Below are positions 49,891 through 57,967 of a DNA stretch of 62,728 nucleotides, one piece after another; position 1 is the stretch's first letter, and each line of letters begins with the position of its first letter. Below the pieces are notes generated by a model. That model worked only from the letters and a program-made list of their open reading frames with translations. It did no database searches and was not told where the DNA came from. Origin of the DNA: Pseudoselenomonas ruminantium. Lineage in GTDB: Bacteria; Bacillota; Negativicutes; Selenomonadales; Selenomonadaceae. Location of the stretch: positions 1-62,728 of the forward strand of contig DFHU01000010.1 of NCBI GenBank assembly GCA_002373045.1, written 5' to 3'. The position numbers and the translations under genes were made by a program.

Positions 49891-51328
49891 AGCCTGGCTG
49901 CGGCATCCTAAGATGATGCTGAATCGCCTGCGCTATGCTCAAATCTCCACGAAGATTACCTGCTTTTATGCGTCTGTGCTTCTGTTGGTTCTACTTTTGA
50001 CCAGTGGGCTGACCGGTCTGGGGGTATTTTTTTCCTTTTACCATCAGGCCGAAGTGGAGCTGGAAATCAGCATGAACCATGTGCTGAAAGTCATGGAGCA
50101 GGGGCGCGCTATTGATATGGATTTTGGCCGTGATGATGTTGTTCTGCCCGGTGTGGTACTGCGCATTGTGGACAGCCGGGGAAAAATCGTCTATGAAAAT
50201 GACACGCATTATCCGCCAATTAAGCGGATTGAAGAACATACGGTAAAAAATCCGCCCTTTTGGGCCAATAAGAACATGCAGGTGGCCCAACTGCGCAATG
50301 CAACGCTCTATCATGCCCGCATGGACGTAGAGTATCGCGGGCAGGTTTACCAGATGCATTTTTTCAAGACCATTACGGCAGAAAAGCATTTTTTGGAAAC
50401 GCTGCAAAAGATTTTGTTCCTGATGACCATTTTGGGCTTCCTTTTGGCACTCGTGGCAGGTTACTTTGTGAGCCGCCGTATTCTGCAGCCCATTCGGGAA
50501 ATGACGGCGACTGCTCGCAAAATCGAAGTGGAGAAGATGGACAAGCGCATTGCTGTTCCGCCGGCACGTGATGAACTGGCCGAGCTTGCCGAAACCTTCA
50601 ATCATATGCTGGATAGATTGGAGGGCGGCTTTGAACAGCAAAAACGTTTTGTTTCCGATGCCTCGCATGAGCTGCGTACGCCGGTAACGGTTATCCTGGG
50701 GTATTCGGACTTGCTTTCCCGTTGGGGGCGCTCGGACGAGGCTGTGTTGGATGAGGGCATATCGTCGATTCGGTCAGAGGCGGAAAACATGCAGCAGCTG
50801 ATTGAAAAGCTGTTGTTTCTGGCCCGCGCTGACCAGAACCGTCAGGTTCTGCACAAGGAAAATATTGAACTCAGCGAACTTCTTGCCGATATCATCAAAA
50901 AGATGAAGCTCGTGACCAAAGACCATACGGTAGAACTTTTGCAAAATGATGATGGCATGATTTATGGCGATTTGGTCACTGTGCGGCAGATGTTCCGGAT
51001 ATTTTTGGATAACAGCGCGAAATACACGCCCAAAGGAGGGCGTATTATCGTGGCTTCCCAAAAAGTGATTAATGCGGAAGGCTCCTTTATGGAGGTCGAT
51101 TTGTCGGATAATGGCATCGGCATTGCCAAGAAAGACCAGCAGAAGGTCTTTGAACGCTTCTACCGTGTGGATACCTCCCGTACCAAGGTGCAGGGGGGCG
51201 TCAGCGGTACAGGCCTGGGGCTTTCCATAGCCAGCTGGATTGCCGAGCAGCATGGTATAAAAATTTCGCTCACGAGTGAACTGGGCGAGGGCACAACCAT
51301 TCATTTACGAATACCGCTATGTGAATAA
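49874..51328 (+). CDS. Membrane sensor histidine kinase
   Basis: 484 residues, ATG 49874 within the end of the response regulator gene. Two membrane helices (about 32-55 and 180-200) flank a 120-residue extracytoplasmic sensor. HAMP follows (SRRILQPIREMTATA), then dimerisation domain with H265 in SDASHELRTPVTVILGYSD, and ATPase boxes FLDNSAKYTP, DLSDNGIGIAKKD, FERFYRVD and GTGLGLSIA. ArlS/CssS-like architecture. Signal unknown. Confidence 0.94.
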   Translation: MQFGIKAWLRHPKMMLNRLRYAQISTKITCFYASVLLLVLLLTSGLTGLGVFFSFYHQAEVELEISMNHVLKVMEQGRAIDMDFGRDDVVLPGVVLRIVDSRGKIVYENDTHYPPIKRIEEHTVKNPPFWANKNMQVAQLRNATLYHARMDVEYRGQVYQMHFFKTITAEKHFLETLQKILFLMTILGFLLALVAGYFVSRRILQPIREMTATARKIEVEKMDKRIAVPPARDELAELAETFNHMLDRLEGGFEQQKRFVSDASHELRTPVTVILGYSDLLSRWGRSDEAVLDEGISSIRSEAENMQQLIEKLLFLARADQNRQVLHKENIELSELLADIIKKMKLVTKDHTVELLQNDDGMIYGDLVTVRQMFRIFLDNSAKYTPKGGRIIVASQKVINAEGSFMEVDLSDNGIGIAKKDQQKVFERFYRVDTSRTKVQGGVSGTGLGLSIASWIAEQHGIKISLTSELGEGTTIHLRIPLCE

Positions 51329-51364
51329 GGGGCAAATCTGGGCCGTTGTTTCACGGATATGCCC

Positions 51365-51393
51365 TTTACATTTTTTCGGATGTATGCTAAAAT
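51365..51393 (+). promoter_or_regulatory. Promoter of the antiterminator gene
   Basis: TTTACA (51365-51370) and TAAAAT (51388-51393), 17-base spacer, with TGC before -10 (extended). Confidence 0.75.
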
Positions 51394-51425
51394 TGCTTAT
51401 AGTTTAGTAGTGTTCGATATTATTT

Positions 51426-51453
51426 GGATGGTGACATTGAGTTGGCCAAACCT
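51426..51453 (+). promoter_or_regulatory. RAT-like RNA antiterminator site 1
   Basis: GGATGGTGACATTGAGTTGG followed by CCAAACCT. This matches the RAT pattern of LicT/SacY sites (GGAT-GT-AC ... GGC-AAACC). It lies in the leader of the gene for a protein of exactly that family. Its CCAAA (51446-51450) can also pair with TTTGG (51473-51477) overlapping a GGAGG. Confidence 0.8.
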
Positions 51454-51487
51454 TCAAGACGCATATTTGCTTTTTGGAGGGATAGTT

Positions 51488-51520
51488 ATGTGTAGAGTGA
51501 TGAAGGCAAAATTTACTTGA
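51488..51520 (+). CDS. Leader peptide (10 residues)
   Basis: ATG 51488 has GGAGG upstream and encodes MCRVMKAKFT before TGA. The end of the frame lies inside the following terminator hairpin, as in attenuation leaders. It may also mark a truncated copy of the porin gene start, whose leader shares the same RAT and TTTTTGGAGG layout. Confidence 0.45.
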   Translation: MCRVMKAKFT

Positions 51521-51553
51521 CGGGGTATCTGTCAGGTTGTTTTGCCTTTTTAT
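51503..51553 (+). terminator. Terminator in the antiterminator leader
   Basis: AAGGCAAAA (51503-51511) and TTTTGCCTT (51540-51548) pair, with an inner CTTGAC/GTCAGG stem, then TTTATTTT. It stands between the promoter and the antiterminator gene, so autoregulation is expected. Confidence 0.8.
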
Positions 51554-51596
51554 TTTGCCGTATTTATAGTCCAAAGGATGTTCAGGGGGAAAAATC

Positions 51597-52448
51597 GTGC
51601 AAATAAAAAAGATATTGAATAACAACGTAATCGTAACGGAAGATGAAAATGGCTGTGAAGTGGTAGCCATGGGCAGAGGTCTGGCCTTTGGCAAGAAGAA
51701 CGGTGACAGCGTGGAAGATAGCAAGGTGGATAAAGTCTATCGCCTGAGCGACCATGATATGCTGGAAAAGTTCAAGGAACTGCTGTCCGGACTGCGCGTT
51801 GATTATCTCGATGCCAGCACCTCGATTATCGAAATGGCAGAAAAAGAATTGGGTGTAAAGCTCAATGAAACGGTTTATATTTCCCTGACCGACCATATCC
51901 ATATGGCGATTCACCGCTTGCGCGAAGGCATCAATATCCGCAATCTGATGCTGTGGGAAACGCGGCGTTTTTATCCGAAGGAGTTTGCCATCGCAGAAAA
52001 AGCGGTGCTGATGCTCGAAGCCCAGTTTGATATTGATATTCCCGAGGATGAAGCCGGTTTTATTGCCATGCACATCATTGATGGACAGCTCGACATGAAA
52101 CAGCCGATGGCCGATAAAATCGTAACCCTGATTGATGAAATCACCAATATTGTCCGACGTTTCTGTGGTGTTGAGTTTGACCGTGAGTCGCTGGTATACT
52201 ACCGCTTTGTCACGCATTTGAAATTCTTTGCTCAACGCATGTTCAGCGGCGCGGCTCCTAATGGCGATGAAATCGATGAAGAAATGGAAGCCATGGTGCA
52301 GAAGAAATACAAGCTGGCCCATGAATGTGTAGACCGTATCGTGGCCTTTCTGGCGAAAAAATACCGCTATGCGGTCAGCGGGGAAGAACAGTTTTATTTG
52401 ATGATTCATGTGGCCAAGGTTATTCGCAAGTGTCAGGAACAGGCATAA
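51597..52448 (+). CDS. BglG/LicT-family transcription antiterminator
   Basis: 283 residues, GTG 51597 with CAGGGGGAAA upstream. Residues 1-55 are the CAT RNA-binding domain (IKKILNNNVIVTEDENGCEV, GRGLAFGKKNGD). Two PRD domains follow with conserved histidines: DHIHMAIHRLREG and FIAMHIIDGQ in PRD1, and FVTHLKFFAQRM and MIHVAKVIR in PRD2, normally targets of PTS phosphorylation. It would bind the RAT-like sites at 51426 and 52559 and allow expression of itself and of the porin/beta-glucosidase genes. No PTS permease is nearby, so the input signal is open. Confidence 0.93.
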   Translation: MQIKKILNNNVIVTEDENGCEVVAMGRGLAFGKKNGDSVEDSKVDKVYRLSDHDMLEKFKELLSGLRVDYLDASTSIIEMAEKELGVKLNETVYISLTDHIHMAIHRLREGINIRNLMLWETRRFYPKEFAIAEKAVLMLEAQFDIDIPEDEAGFIAMHIIDGQLDMKQPMADKIVTLIDEITNIVRRFCGVEFDRESLVYYRFVTHLKFFAQRMFSGAAPNGDEIDEEMEAMVQKKYKLAHECVDRIVAFLAKKYRYAVSGEEQFYLMIHVAKVIRKCQEQA

Positions 52449-52471
52449 GCCTGTCCATATAAATGAAATTA

Positions 52472-52521
52472 ACGAAAATCAGGGGCGTACCTTCGGGGGA
52501 GGGGCAGCCCGCTGATTTTCG
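52472..52521 (+). other. Stable hairpin before RAT-like site 2
   Basis: ACGAAAATCAG (52472-52482) and CTGATTTTCGT (52511-52521) are perfectly complementary; the G-rich inside may pair further (GGGC/GCCC). There is no T tract, so it is not a plain terminator; it could stall polymerase, protect RNA ends or be a processing site between licT-like gene and porin. Confidence 0.6.
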
Positions 52522-52558
52522 TAAAAAGGGAGATGAGCAGCAGGAACGAACCCCGGTT

Positions 52559-52586
52559 GGATGGTGACATTAAGTTGGCCAAACCT
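52559..52586 (+). promoter_or_regulatory. RAT-like RNA antiterminator site 2
   Basis: Same sequence as site 1 except for one base (ATTAAG for ATTGAG), and identity extends through TTCAAGA. It lies 40 bases before the porin start. CCAAA (52579-52583) can pair with TTTGG (52612-52616), which overlaps the porin GGAGG; no terminator lies between. Confidence 0.8.
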
Positions 52587-52626
52587 TCAAGAATTTACAG
52601 CTAAGTAATTTTTTGGAGGAATTGAA

Positions 52627-54051
52627 ATGAGAACTTGGAATTTGCTGAATGCAGGAAAAATCGGTATGGCCGCTATGAGCGCAGCCATTATCAGCTGTGG
52701 CGCCAGCGCGGAAGCGGCAGGCGGCTTTTTGACGGAAGTACCGGCAGGCGACTGGTCGTACAGCGCGGTGAATGAACTGATTGCCGCCAAGGCGGTGCCG
52801 GATTATGCGGTAACGATTCCACAGGGCAGAGTGCTCAGCCGTCTGGAAATGGCGATGATTGTCGATAGCGCCATGAAGAATCAGGCGAATATGACCGACG
52901 TGCAGCAGGAAATGCTGAACCGACTCAACAGTGAGTATTATTATGACATAAAAAAACTCACCCTTTTGAATCGTCTGGATAATCTGGATAATGCGCAGAT
53001 GGATAAACTCAATAATGGTGGTCAGGGCGGCGAAGCGCTGACGGCTGAGGAAAAGGCAGGGCTGAAAAAAGCAGCGGCTTTGGCGGATAAACTGTCCATT
53101 CATGGCTATGCCCGTATCCGTAATGACCATTATCTGAAGAATAAAAAAGACGGCAACGGCACGACGAGAACTACCCGCGCCAATATGATTCATGTTCAGG
53201 TAGATACGGCTTACAAGGTAAACGACAACTGGGCGGCACATGCCGATATTGGCTACCGCAACTCCTTTAGCGGCTTTGATGAAAGAAAGAGTCTGGCTCC
53301 CGGTGAAAATGAAACCGGCTTGACTATGGACGGCTATGTAACCGGCAAGTTCCCCAAACTGGGATTGGAAGCCAAAATCGGTAAATGGAACGAGTGGAAC
53401 ATCTACGGCTGGGGTATGGACATCGATTGCGATTTCTCCGGTATTCAGCTGGTTCATGGCAAGAAGAAATTCAAGACCTTCTTCACTGCCGGGCAGATGG
53501 ACTTGTGGGATGATGCTATGGGCGGCACCAGTAAAGATGAAAAAGTTACCAGCCTGCGCTTCTTCTATCCCTTTGATGAAAAGAACGATATTAACTTCGG
53601 TGTCTCCTACAGTTCGGCTATGGCCAGCCGCTATCAGGACCCGAATCAGAATCGAGTATTCTATTACTACACCCATGCGCATCACAAATTCGACAATAAC
53701 TGGGGTATCCGTGCCGGGATTATCAATAGCAATGCAAAACGTGACCCCAATAATGCCGAGGCAGGCAAGAAGACCAAGAGTCCGGGCCGCTGGCTGCAGG
53801 TTGACTACAAGGGCGCAAAACTGGATAAGCCCAACTCCTACGGCGTTACCCTCACTTATCGTTATGAACCGGCTCTTACCTGGCCCACGGTTACTGACTG
53901 GTGCGGCCTGAATGAACGCTTCGTACGTCTGGGCTTTAGTTATGTGCCTTACAAGAACATTCTTTTGGATACGTTCTATACGTGGGCAAGAGATATTGAC
54001 ACCGGCGCAAGGGATGACCTCTATCGCTTCCAGGCACAGTTCTTCTTCTGA
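52627..54051 (+). CDS. Outer-membrane porin with SLH domain
   Basis: 474 residues, ATG 52627 with TTGGAGG upstream. Signal peptide to about residue 30 (ASAEAAG). One S-layer-homology domain (about 33-85, GDWSYSAVNELIAAKAVPDY, RLEMAMIVDSAM) would grip peptidoglycan-linked polyamine as in Selenomonas Mep45-type proteins. A short coiled region follows, then a beta-barrel with alternating strands and a terminal QAQFFF, the outer-membrane insertion signal. Under RAT control it probably admits oligosaccharides for the downstream beta-glucosidase. Confidence 0.9.
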   Translation: MRTWNLLNAGKIGMAAMSAAIISCGASAEAAGGFLTEVPAGDWSYSAVNELIAAKAVPDYAVTIPQGRVLSRLEMAMIVDSAMKNQANMTDVQQEMLNRLNSEYYYDIKKLTLLNRLDNLDNAQMDKLNNGGQGGEALTAEEKAGLKKAAALADKLSIHGYARIRNDHYLKNKKDGNGTTRTTRANMIHVQVDTAYKVNDNWAAHADIGYRNSFSGFDERKSLAPGENETGLTMDGYVTGKFPKLGLEAKIGKWNEWNIYGWGMDIDCDFSGIQLVHGKKKFKTFFTAGQMDLWDDAMGGTSKDEKVTSLRFFYPFDEKNDINFGVSYSSAMASRYQDPNQNRVFYYYTHAHHKFDNNWGIRAGIINSNAKRDPNNAEAGKKTKSPGRWLQVDYKGAKLDKPNSYGVTLTYRYEPALTWPTVTDWCGLNERFVRLGFSYVPYKNILLDTFYTWARDIDTGARDDLYRFQAQFFF

Positions 54052-54100
54052 TGAGAATGGTGGTTTGGTGGAGAAAGACGGATTTTAGGAGGTAATAGCA

Positions 54101-56494
54101 GTGAATAAAAAGAAATTGGCAGGATTAGTTTTGGGAACATTGGCGTTGGGGGCCATTTTACCGCAGCAGAATGCAGCGGCGGCCAATGTAAGTGAACACG
54201 ATACAGCTGACGGTTATACACTCGTGGAGCAGCAAGGCGCTGAACTTGCCTACTCTAAGGATTCCGGCGTCAAAATCATCACCGTGGACGGCAAAGCCTT
54301 CAAGGACATGAACCGCAACGGCAGACTTGACCCGTATGAAGACTGGCGTCTGACGCCCCAGAAACGTGCCGAGGATTTGGCAAGGCAATTAAGCACCGAA
54401 GATATTGCCGGCCTTATGCTCTACAGTATGCACCAGCGCAATTTGCAGCCGCAGCTTAATGACGAGCAGAAAAAAATGCTCTCTGCCGACCATGTGCGCA
54501 CGGTGCTCAATGCCGACAGCACCGCCAGCAACGAAGTGACGGCCAAGTGGAATAACGCCCTGCAAGCCTATGCCGAAAGCCTGCCCTTTGCGATTCCGGC
54601 CAACACCAGCTCCGACCCCAGAAGCGATGCCCGCGGCAACGGTGTTTACCTGAAAGACGTGACGGGCGGCGTATCCCGCTGGCCGAGTAACTTAGGGATT
54701 GCCGCGACCTTTGACCCGGAGATTGCCAGAGAGTTTGGCGAGATTTCCTCCAAGGAATATCGTCTCTTAGGCATTGGCACAGGCCTTTCCCCACAGATTG
54801 ATTTGGGCACCGACCCGCGCTGGACGCGCTACTATGGCACCTTTGGCGAAGACCCGGCACTGGCCCGCGATATGGCAAAAGCCAATATGGACGGCGTGCA
54901 GTCCACGATTGAAAAAGGCAAGGACATGGGCTGGGGCAAGTATAGCGTCAACGCCATGATGAAACACTGGCCCGGTGACGGCGTGGGCGAAGGCGGCCGT
55001 GAAGCGCATTCCAAATACGGCAAGTATGCTGTCTATCCCGGCGGCCAGTTCAATACGCAGTTGATTCCCTTTGTCGATGGCGGTCTCAAACTCACGGGCA
55101 AGACGAAAATGCCCAGTGCCGTGATGTCGTCCTATTCCATTGCCTGGAGTGAAGATGGTTCTCTGGGCGAAAAGGTCGGCAGTGCCTTCTCCCGTTACAA
55201 GATTGGCCTGCTGCGCGGCAAGTACAAATACGATGGCGTTATCTGCACCGACTGGTGCGTGACCCATGATGTGCCGAAAAAACTGGGTGAAGGCAATATT
55301 TCCACCGCCTGGGGCGTGGAGAACGATACGGAAGTAATCCGTCATTATAAAGCCCTGATGGCCGGTGTTGACCAGTTCGGCGGCAACAACGATATCAAGC
55401 CGGTACTCGCTGCCTATGAAATGGGCGTCAAGGAACACGGCAAGGATTATATGGACAAGCGTTTCCAGCAGTCGGCTGTGCGCCTTTTGCGCAATATTTT
55501 CCAGATTGGCCTGTTTGAAAATCCCTATCTCGATGTCCAAAAGACCGTTGCCGAGGTCGGCAATCCCCACGACAAGGCCGAAGGCTACAAGGCGCAGTTA
55601 AAATCCATTGTCATGCTGAAAAACAAGGGCAATGTGATTCATAAGGCAACAGCGCAGAATACGAAACCTGTGGTCTATATCCCGATGATTTACCGTCCGG
55701 TACAGGAAAATATCACCTTCCATACTTATAGTCCGGCACATTGGGAACTGCCCGTTGACCTCAAGACGGCCAGCGAATATTTCACGGTAGTTACGGATAA
55801 GGTCAAGAGCCTTTCTGCCAAAGACCGCGATGGCAAGCCGATGGCAGCGGTTACGGATATTGAACGCCTTGCACCGGCAGAAGTTGCCAAGGCCGATATG
55901 GTATTGGCGGTTATCGACAATCCGACCAATGCCGGCAACCAGTTTGACGGTCTGGGCTGTGATGAAAACGGCGGCTTTATCCCCCTGTCCTTGCAGTACA
56001 AGCCCTATACGGCAGATTCTCAGTATGTGCGCAAGCAGTCCATTGCCCATGACGCAGGCGAAAACCGCAGTTACTTCGGCAAGACGGCACGGATTATCAA
56101 CGCCACCGACCTTGACAGCGTGAGCTATGGCCGCGAATGCGCCAATAAGTCCGGCAAAAATATGCCGGTAATCACCATGGTACACGCCTTGAAGCCCATG
56201 ATTTTCAGCGAAGTCGAGCCGTTGTCCGATGCCATTATCGTAGGTTATGGCGTCAGCGATGCCGCATACTTCGATATCCTCACGGGTAAATTTGAGCCGC
56301 AGGGTCTTCTGCCCATGCAGCAGCCCAAGGATATGGAAGCCGTGGAACGCCAGTTTGAAGACACGCCCCGCGATATGGAATGCTATACCGACAGCGAAGG
56401 TCATACCTATGACTTTGCCTATGGCCTTAATTGGCAAGGCCAGATTAAAGATGCCCGTACCGCAAAATATGCCGTACCGGTATTGAAGAAGTAA
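54101..56494 (+). CDS. Secreted glycoside hydrolase family 3 beta-glucosidase
   Basis: 797 residues, GTG 54101 with TTAGGAGGT upstream. Signal peptide ends AAAANV. GH3 N-terminal barrel: SRWPSNLGIAATFDPEI, GLSPQIDLGTDPRWTRYYGTFGEDP, MMKHWPGDGVGEGGREAH and VICTDWCVTHD, whose aspartate is the expected nucleophile. The C-terminal sandwich domain follows with DMVLAVIDNP. A DMNRNGRLDPYEDWR segment near residue 65 resembles a calcium-binding EF-hand-like loop. It probably works in the periplasm on beta-glucosides entering through the neighbouring porin. Confidence 0.92.
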   Translation: MNKKKLAGLVLGTLALGAILPQQNAAAANVSEHDTADGYTLVEQQGAELAYSKDSGVKIITVDGKAFKDMNRNGRLDPYEDWRLTPQKRAEDLARQLSTEDIAGLMLYSMHQRNLQPQLNDEQKKMLSADHVRTVLNADSTASNEVTAKWNNALQAYAESLPFAIPANTSSDPRSDARGNGVYLKDVTGGVSRWPSNLGIAATFDPEIAREFGEISSKEYRLLGIGTGLSPQIDLGTDPRWTRYYGTFGEDPALARDMAKANMDGVQSTIEKGKDMGWGKYSVNAMMKHWPGDGVGEGGREAHSKYGKYAVYPGGQFNTQLIPFVDGGLKLTGKTKMPSAVMSSYSIAWSEDGSLGEKVGSAFSRYKIGLLRGKYKYDGVICTDWCVTHDVPKKLGEGNISTAWGVENDTEVIRHYKALMAGVDQFGGNNDIKPVLAAYEMGVKEHGKDYMDKRFQQSAVRLLRNIFQIGLFENPYLDVQKTVAEVGNPHDKAEGYKAQLKSIVMLKNKGNVIHKATAQNTKPVVYIPMIYRPVQENITFHTYSPAHWELPVDLKTASEYFTVVTDKVKSLSAKDRDGKPMAAVTDIERLAPAEVAKADMVLAVIDNPTNAGNQFDGLGCDENGGFIPLSLQYKPYTADSQYVRKQSIAHDAGENRSYFGKTARIINATDLDSVSYGRECANKSGKNMPVITMVHALKPMIFSEVEPLSDAIIVGYGVSDAAYFDILTGKFEPQGLLPMQQPKDMEAVERQFEDTPRDMECYTDSEGHTYDFAYGLNWQGQIKDARTAKYAVPVLKK

Positions 56495-56507
56495 GGAGTG
56501 ACAGAAC

Positions 56508-57869
56508 ATGATCAGCAAAAAACTGAAAAGAGCCGTGCGTTTAAGCCTGTGCGGTGTCATGCTGGCAGGCTTTATGACGGCAGGCGATATGGCTTCGGCT
56601 GCCGTGCCTGCGCAGCAGCCATCCTATAAAACCGTAACGGAAACCTTTGACTGGGGCCCGTCCGTGTCCAAGGTTATCGTGAACTTAGGCAGTACGGTAA
56701 AGCAGAGTGAACTCAATACCGGCATGTTTAAGGTGCATGTGCGCCGTGAATTGGCGGAAGGGGCAATCACGCCTGCTGAAGCCATGCGGGAAAAGAAAGA
56801 TGCCTTTATCTCCCTCGGTGCGGAATCCACTTCCAATAAGGACATTGAAGGCGACCGGCAGGTGACGAAGGCCTATGTATCAGACGCGCAGGGCAATCCC
56901 GTGGACAGCGGCGAATATGTGACCCTGGAAATGGCGGTAGGCCCCACGGACACGCTGGGGGCGGCCTTGAATTTTGATTTGCACACACTCTTTAACAACT
57001 GGGTTAAACCCCATTACACCATCACCGATGGCAACCGTCTGGTGGTGGACAATAATCAGGGAGATATCCGCCCGCAGGCCGATAAGTTCAAGTACAATCA
57101 CAAACTGATTGGCATTCACGATTCCTTCCCCTATGCCAGCTACGAACCGGAAAATGCCAGTGTCGATAATAAAAAGCCGCTGATTATCTGGCTGCATGGC
57201 ATGGGCGAGGGCGGCAACTCACCGTCCCTGCCGATAATGGGCAATAAGGCCACGCAGTTTGCCGATGCGTCCATCCAAAAATACTTTGATGGGGCTTATG
57301 TGCTGGCACCGCAGGCACGCACCTACTGGATGCATGGCTATAACGGCTTTGCCGATGGCACGAGCATCTACTCCAAGACCTTGATGGAATTCATCAAGGC
57401 CTATGTGGCCGAACATCCGGGCGTAGATGAAAACCGCATCTATGTGGGCGGTGACAGCAACGGCGGCTATATGACCATGCTGCTGGTGCGCGATAACCCC
57501 GGCTACTTTGCCGCAGCCTTCCCGACCTGCGAAGGCTTAAAAGACAGCCTTATAAGTAAAAAAGACTTGGCCAATATTGCCAAGACACCGATATGGTTTA
57601 CGGCTGCCAAGACCGATACGGTGCTGCCGCCGAAGGACTACGCCGTACCGACGGTGGAACGGCTCAAAAAAGCCGGTGCTGATGTGCATTTCAGCTACTT
57701 TGACAATGTTATCGACACCAGCGGCAAGTATAAAAAAGCCGATGGCACGCCCTATGAATATATGGGGCATTGGTCCTGGATTTACGTCTACAATGACCAG
57801 TGTGAAGATACGATTAACGGCAAGCAGGTAAAACTCTTCCAGTGGATGGCAGAGCAGAAACGGAAATAA
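56508..57869 (+). CDS. Secreted alpha/beta-hydrolase esterase
   Basis: 453 residues, ATG 56508 with AAGGAGTG upstream. Signal peptide ends ASAAV. Residues about 38-160 form an Ig-like N-terminal domain as in Est1-type esterases. The hydrolase domain has LIIWLHGMGEGGN (oxyanion loop), nucleophile Ser in VGGDSNGGYMT, Asp in AAKTDTVLPP and His in YMGHWSW. Such enzymes deacylate plant polysaccharides (for example acetyl or feruloyl groups). Thirteen bases after the GH3 gene, so it likely shares the RAT-controlled transcript. Confidence 0.85.
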   Translation: MISKKLKRAVRLSLCGVMLAGFMTAGDMASAAVPAQQPSYKTVTETFDWGPSVSKVIVNLGSTVKQSELNTGMFKVHVRRELAEGAITPAEAMREKKDAFISLGAESTSNKDIEGDRQVTKAYVSDAQGNPVDSGEYVTLEMAVGPTDTLGAALNFDLHTLFNNWVKPHYTITDGNRLVVDNNQGDIRPQADKFKYNHKLIGIHDSFPYASYEPENASVDNKKPLIIWLHGMGEGGNSPSLPIMGNKATQFADASIQKYFDGAYVLAPQARTYWMHGYNGFADGTSIYSKTLMEFIKAYVAEHPGVDENRIYVGGDSNGGYMTMLLVRDNPGYFAAAFPTCEGLKDSLISKKDLANIAKTPIWFTAAKTDTVLPPKDYAVPTVERLKKAGADVHFSYFDNVIDTSGKYKKADGTPYEYMGHWSWIYVYNDQCEDTINGKQVKLFQWMAEQKRK

Positions 57870-57887
57870 AGCCTTGTTTTTACCATA

Positions 57888-57929
57888 AAAGGCGGACCGC
57901 TGACTGGAAATAGTCGGCGGTCCGCCTTT
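57888..57929 (+). terminator. Terminator of the porin-GH3-esterase operon
   Basis: AAAGGCGGACCGC and GCGGTCCGCCTTT form a long perfect stem with an inner GACT/AGTC pairing. A T-rich tail follows; it also serves the convergent LuxR-type gene. Confidence 0.88.
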
Positions 57930-57967
57930 GTTATGGGGGGCGTGTTGATTCACGCCCCTTTTGCCGT

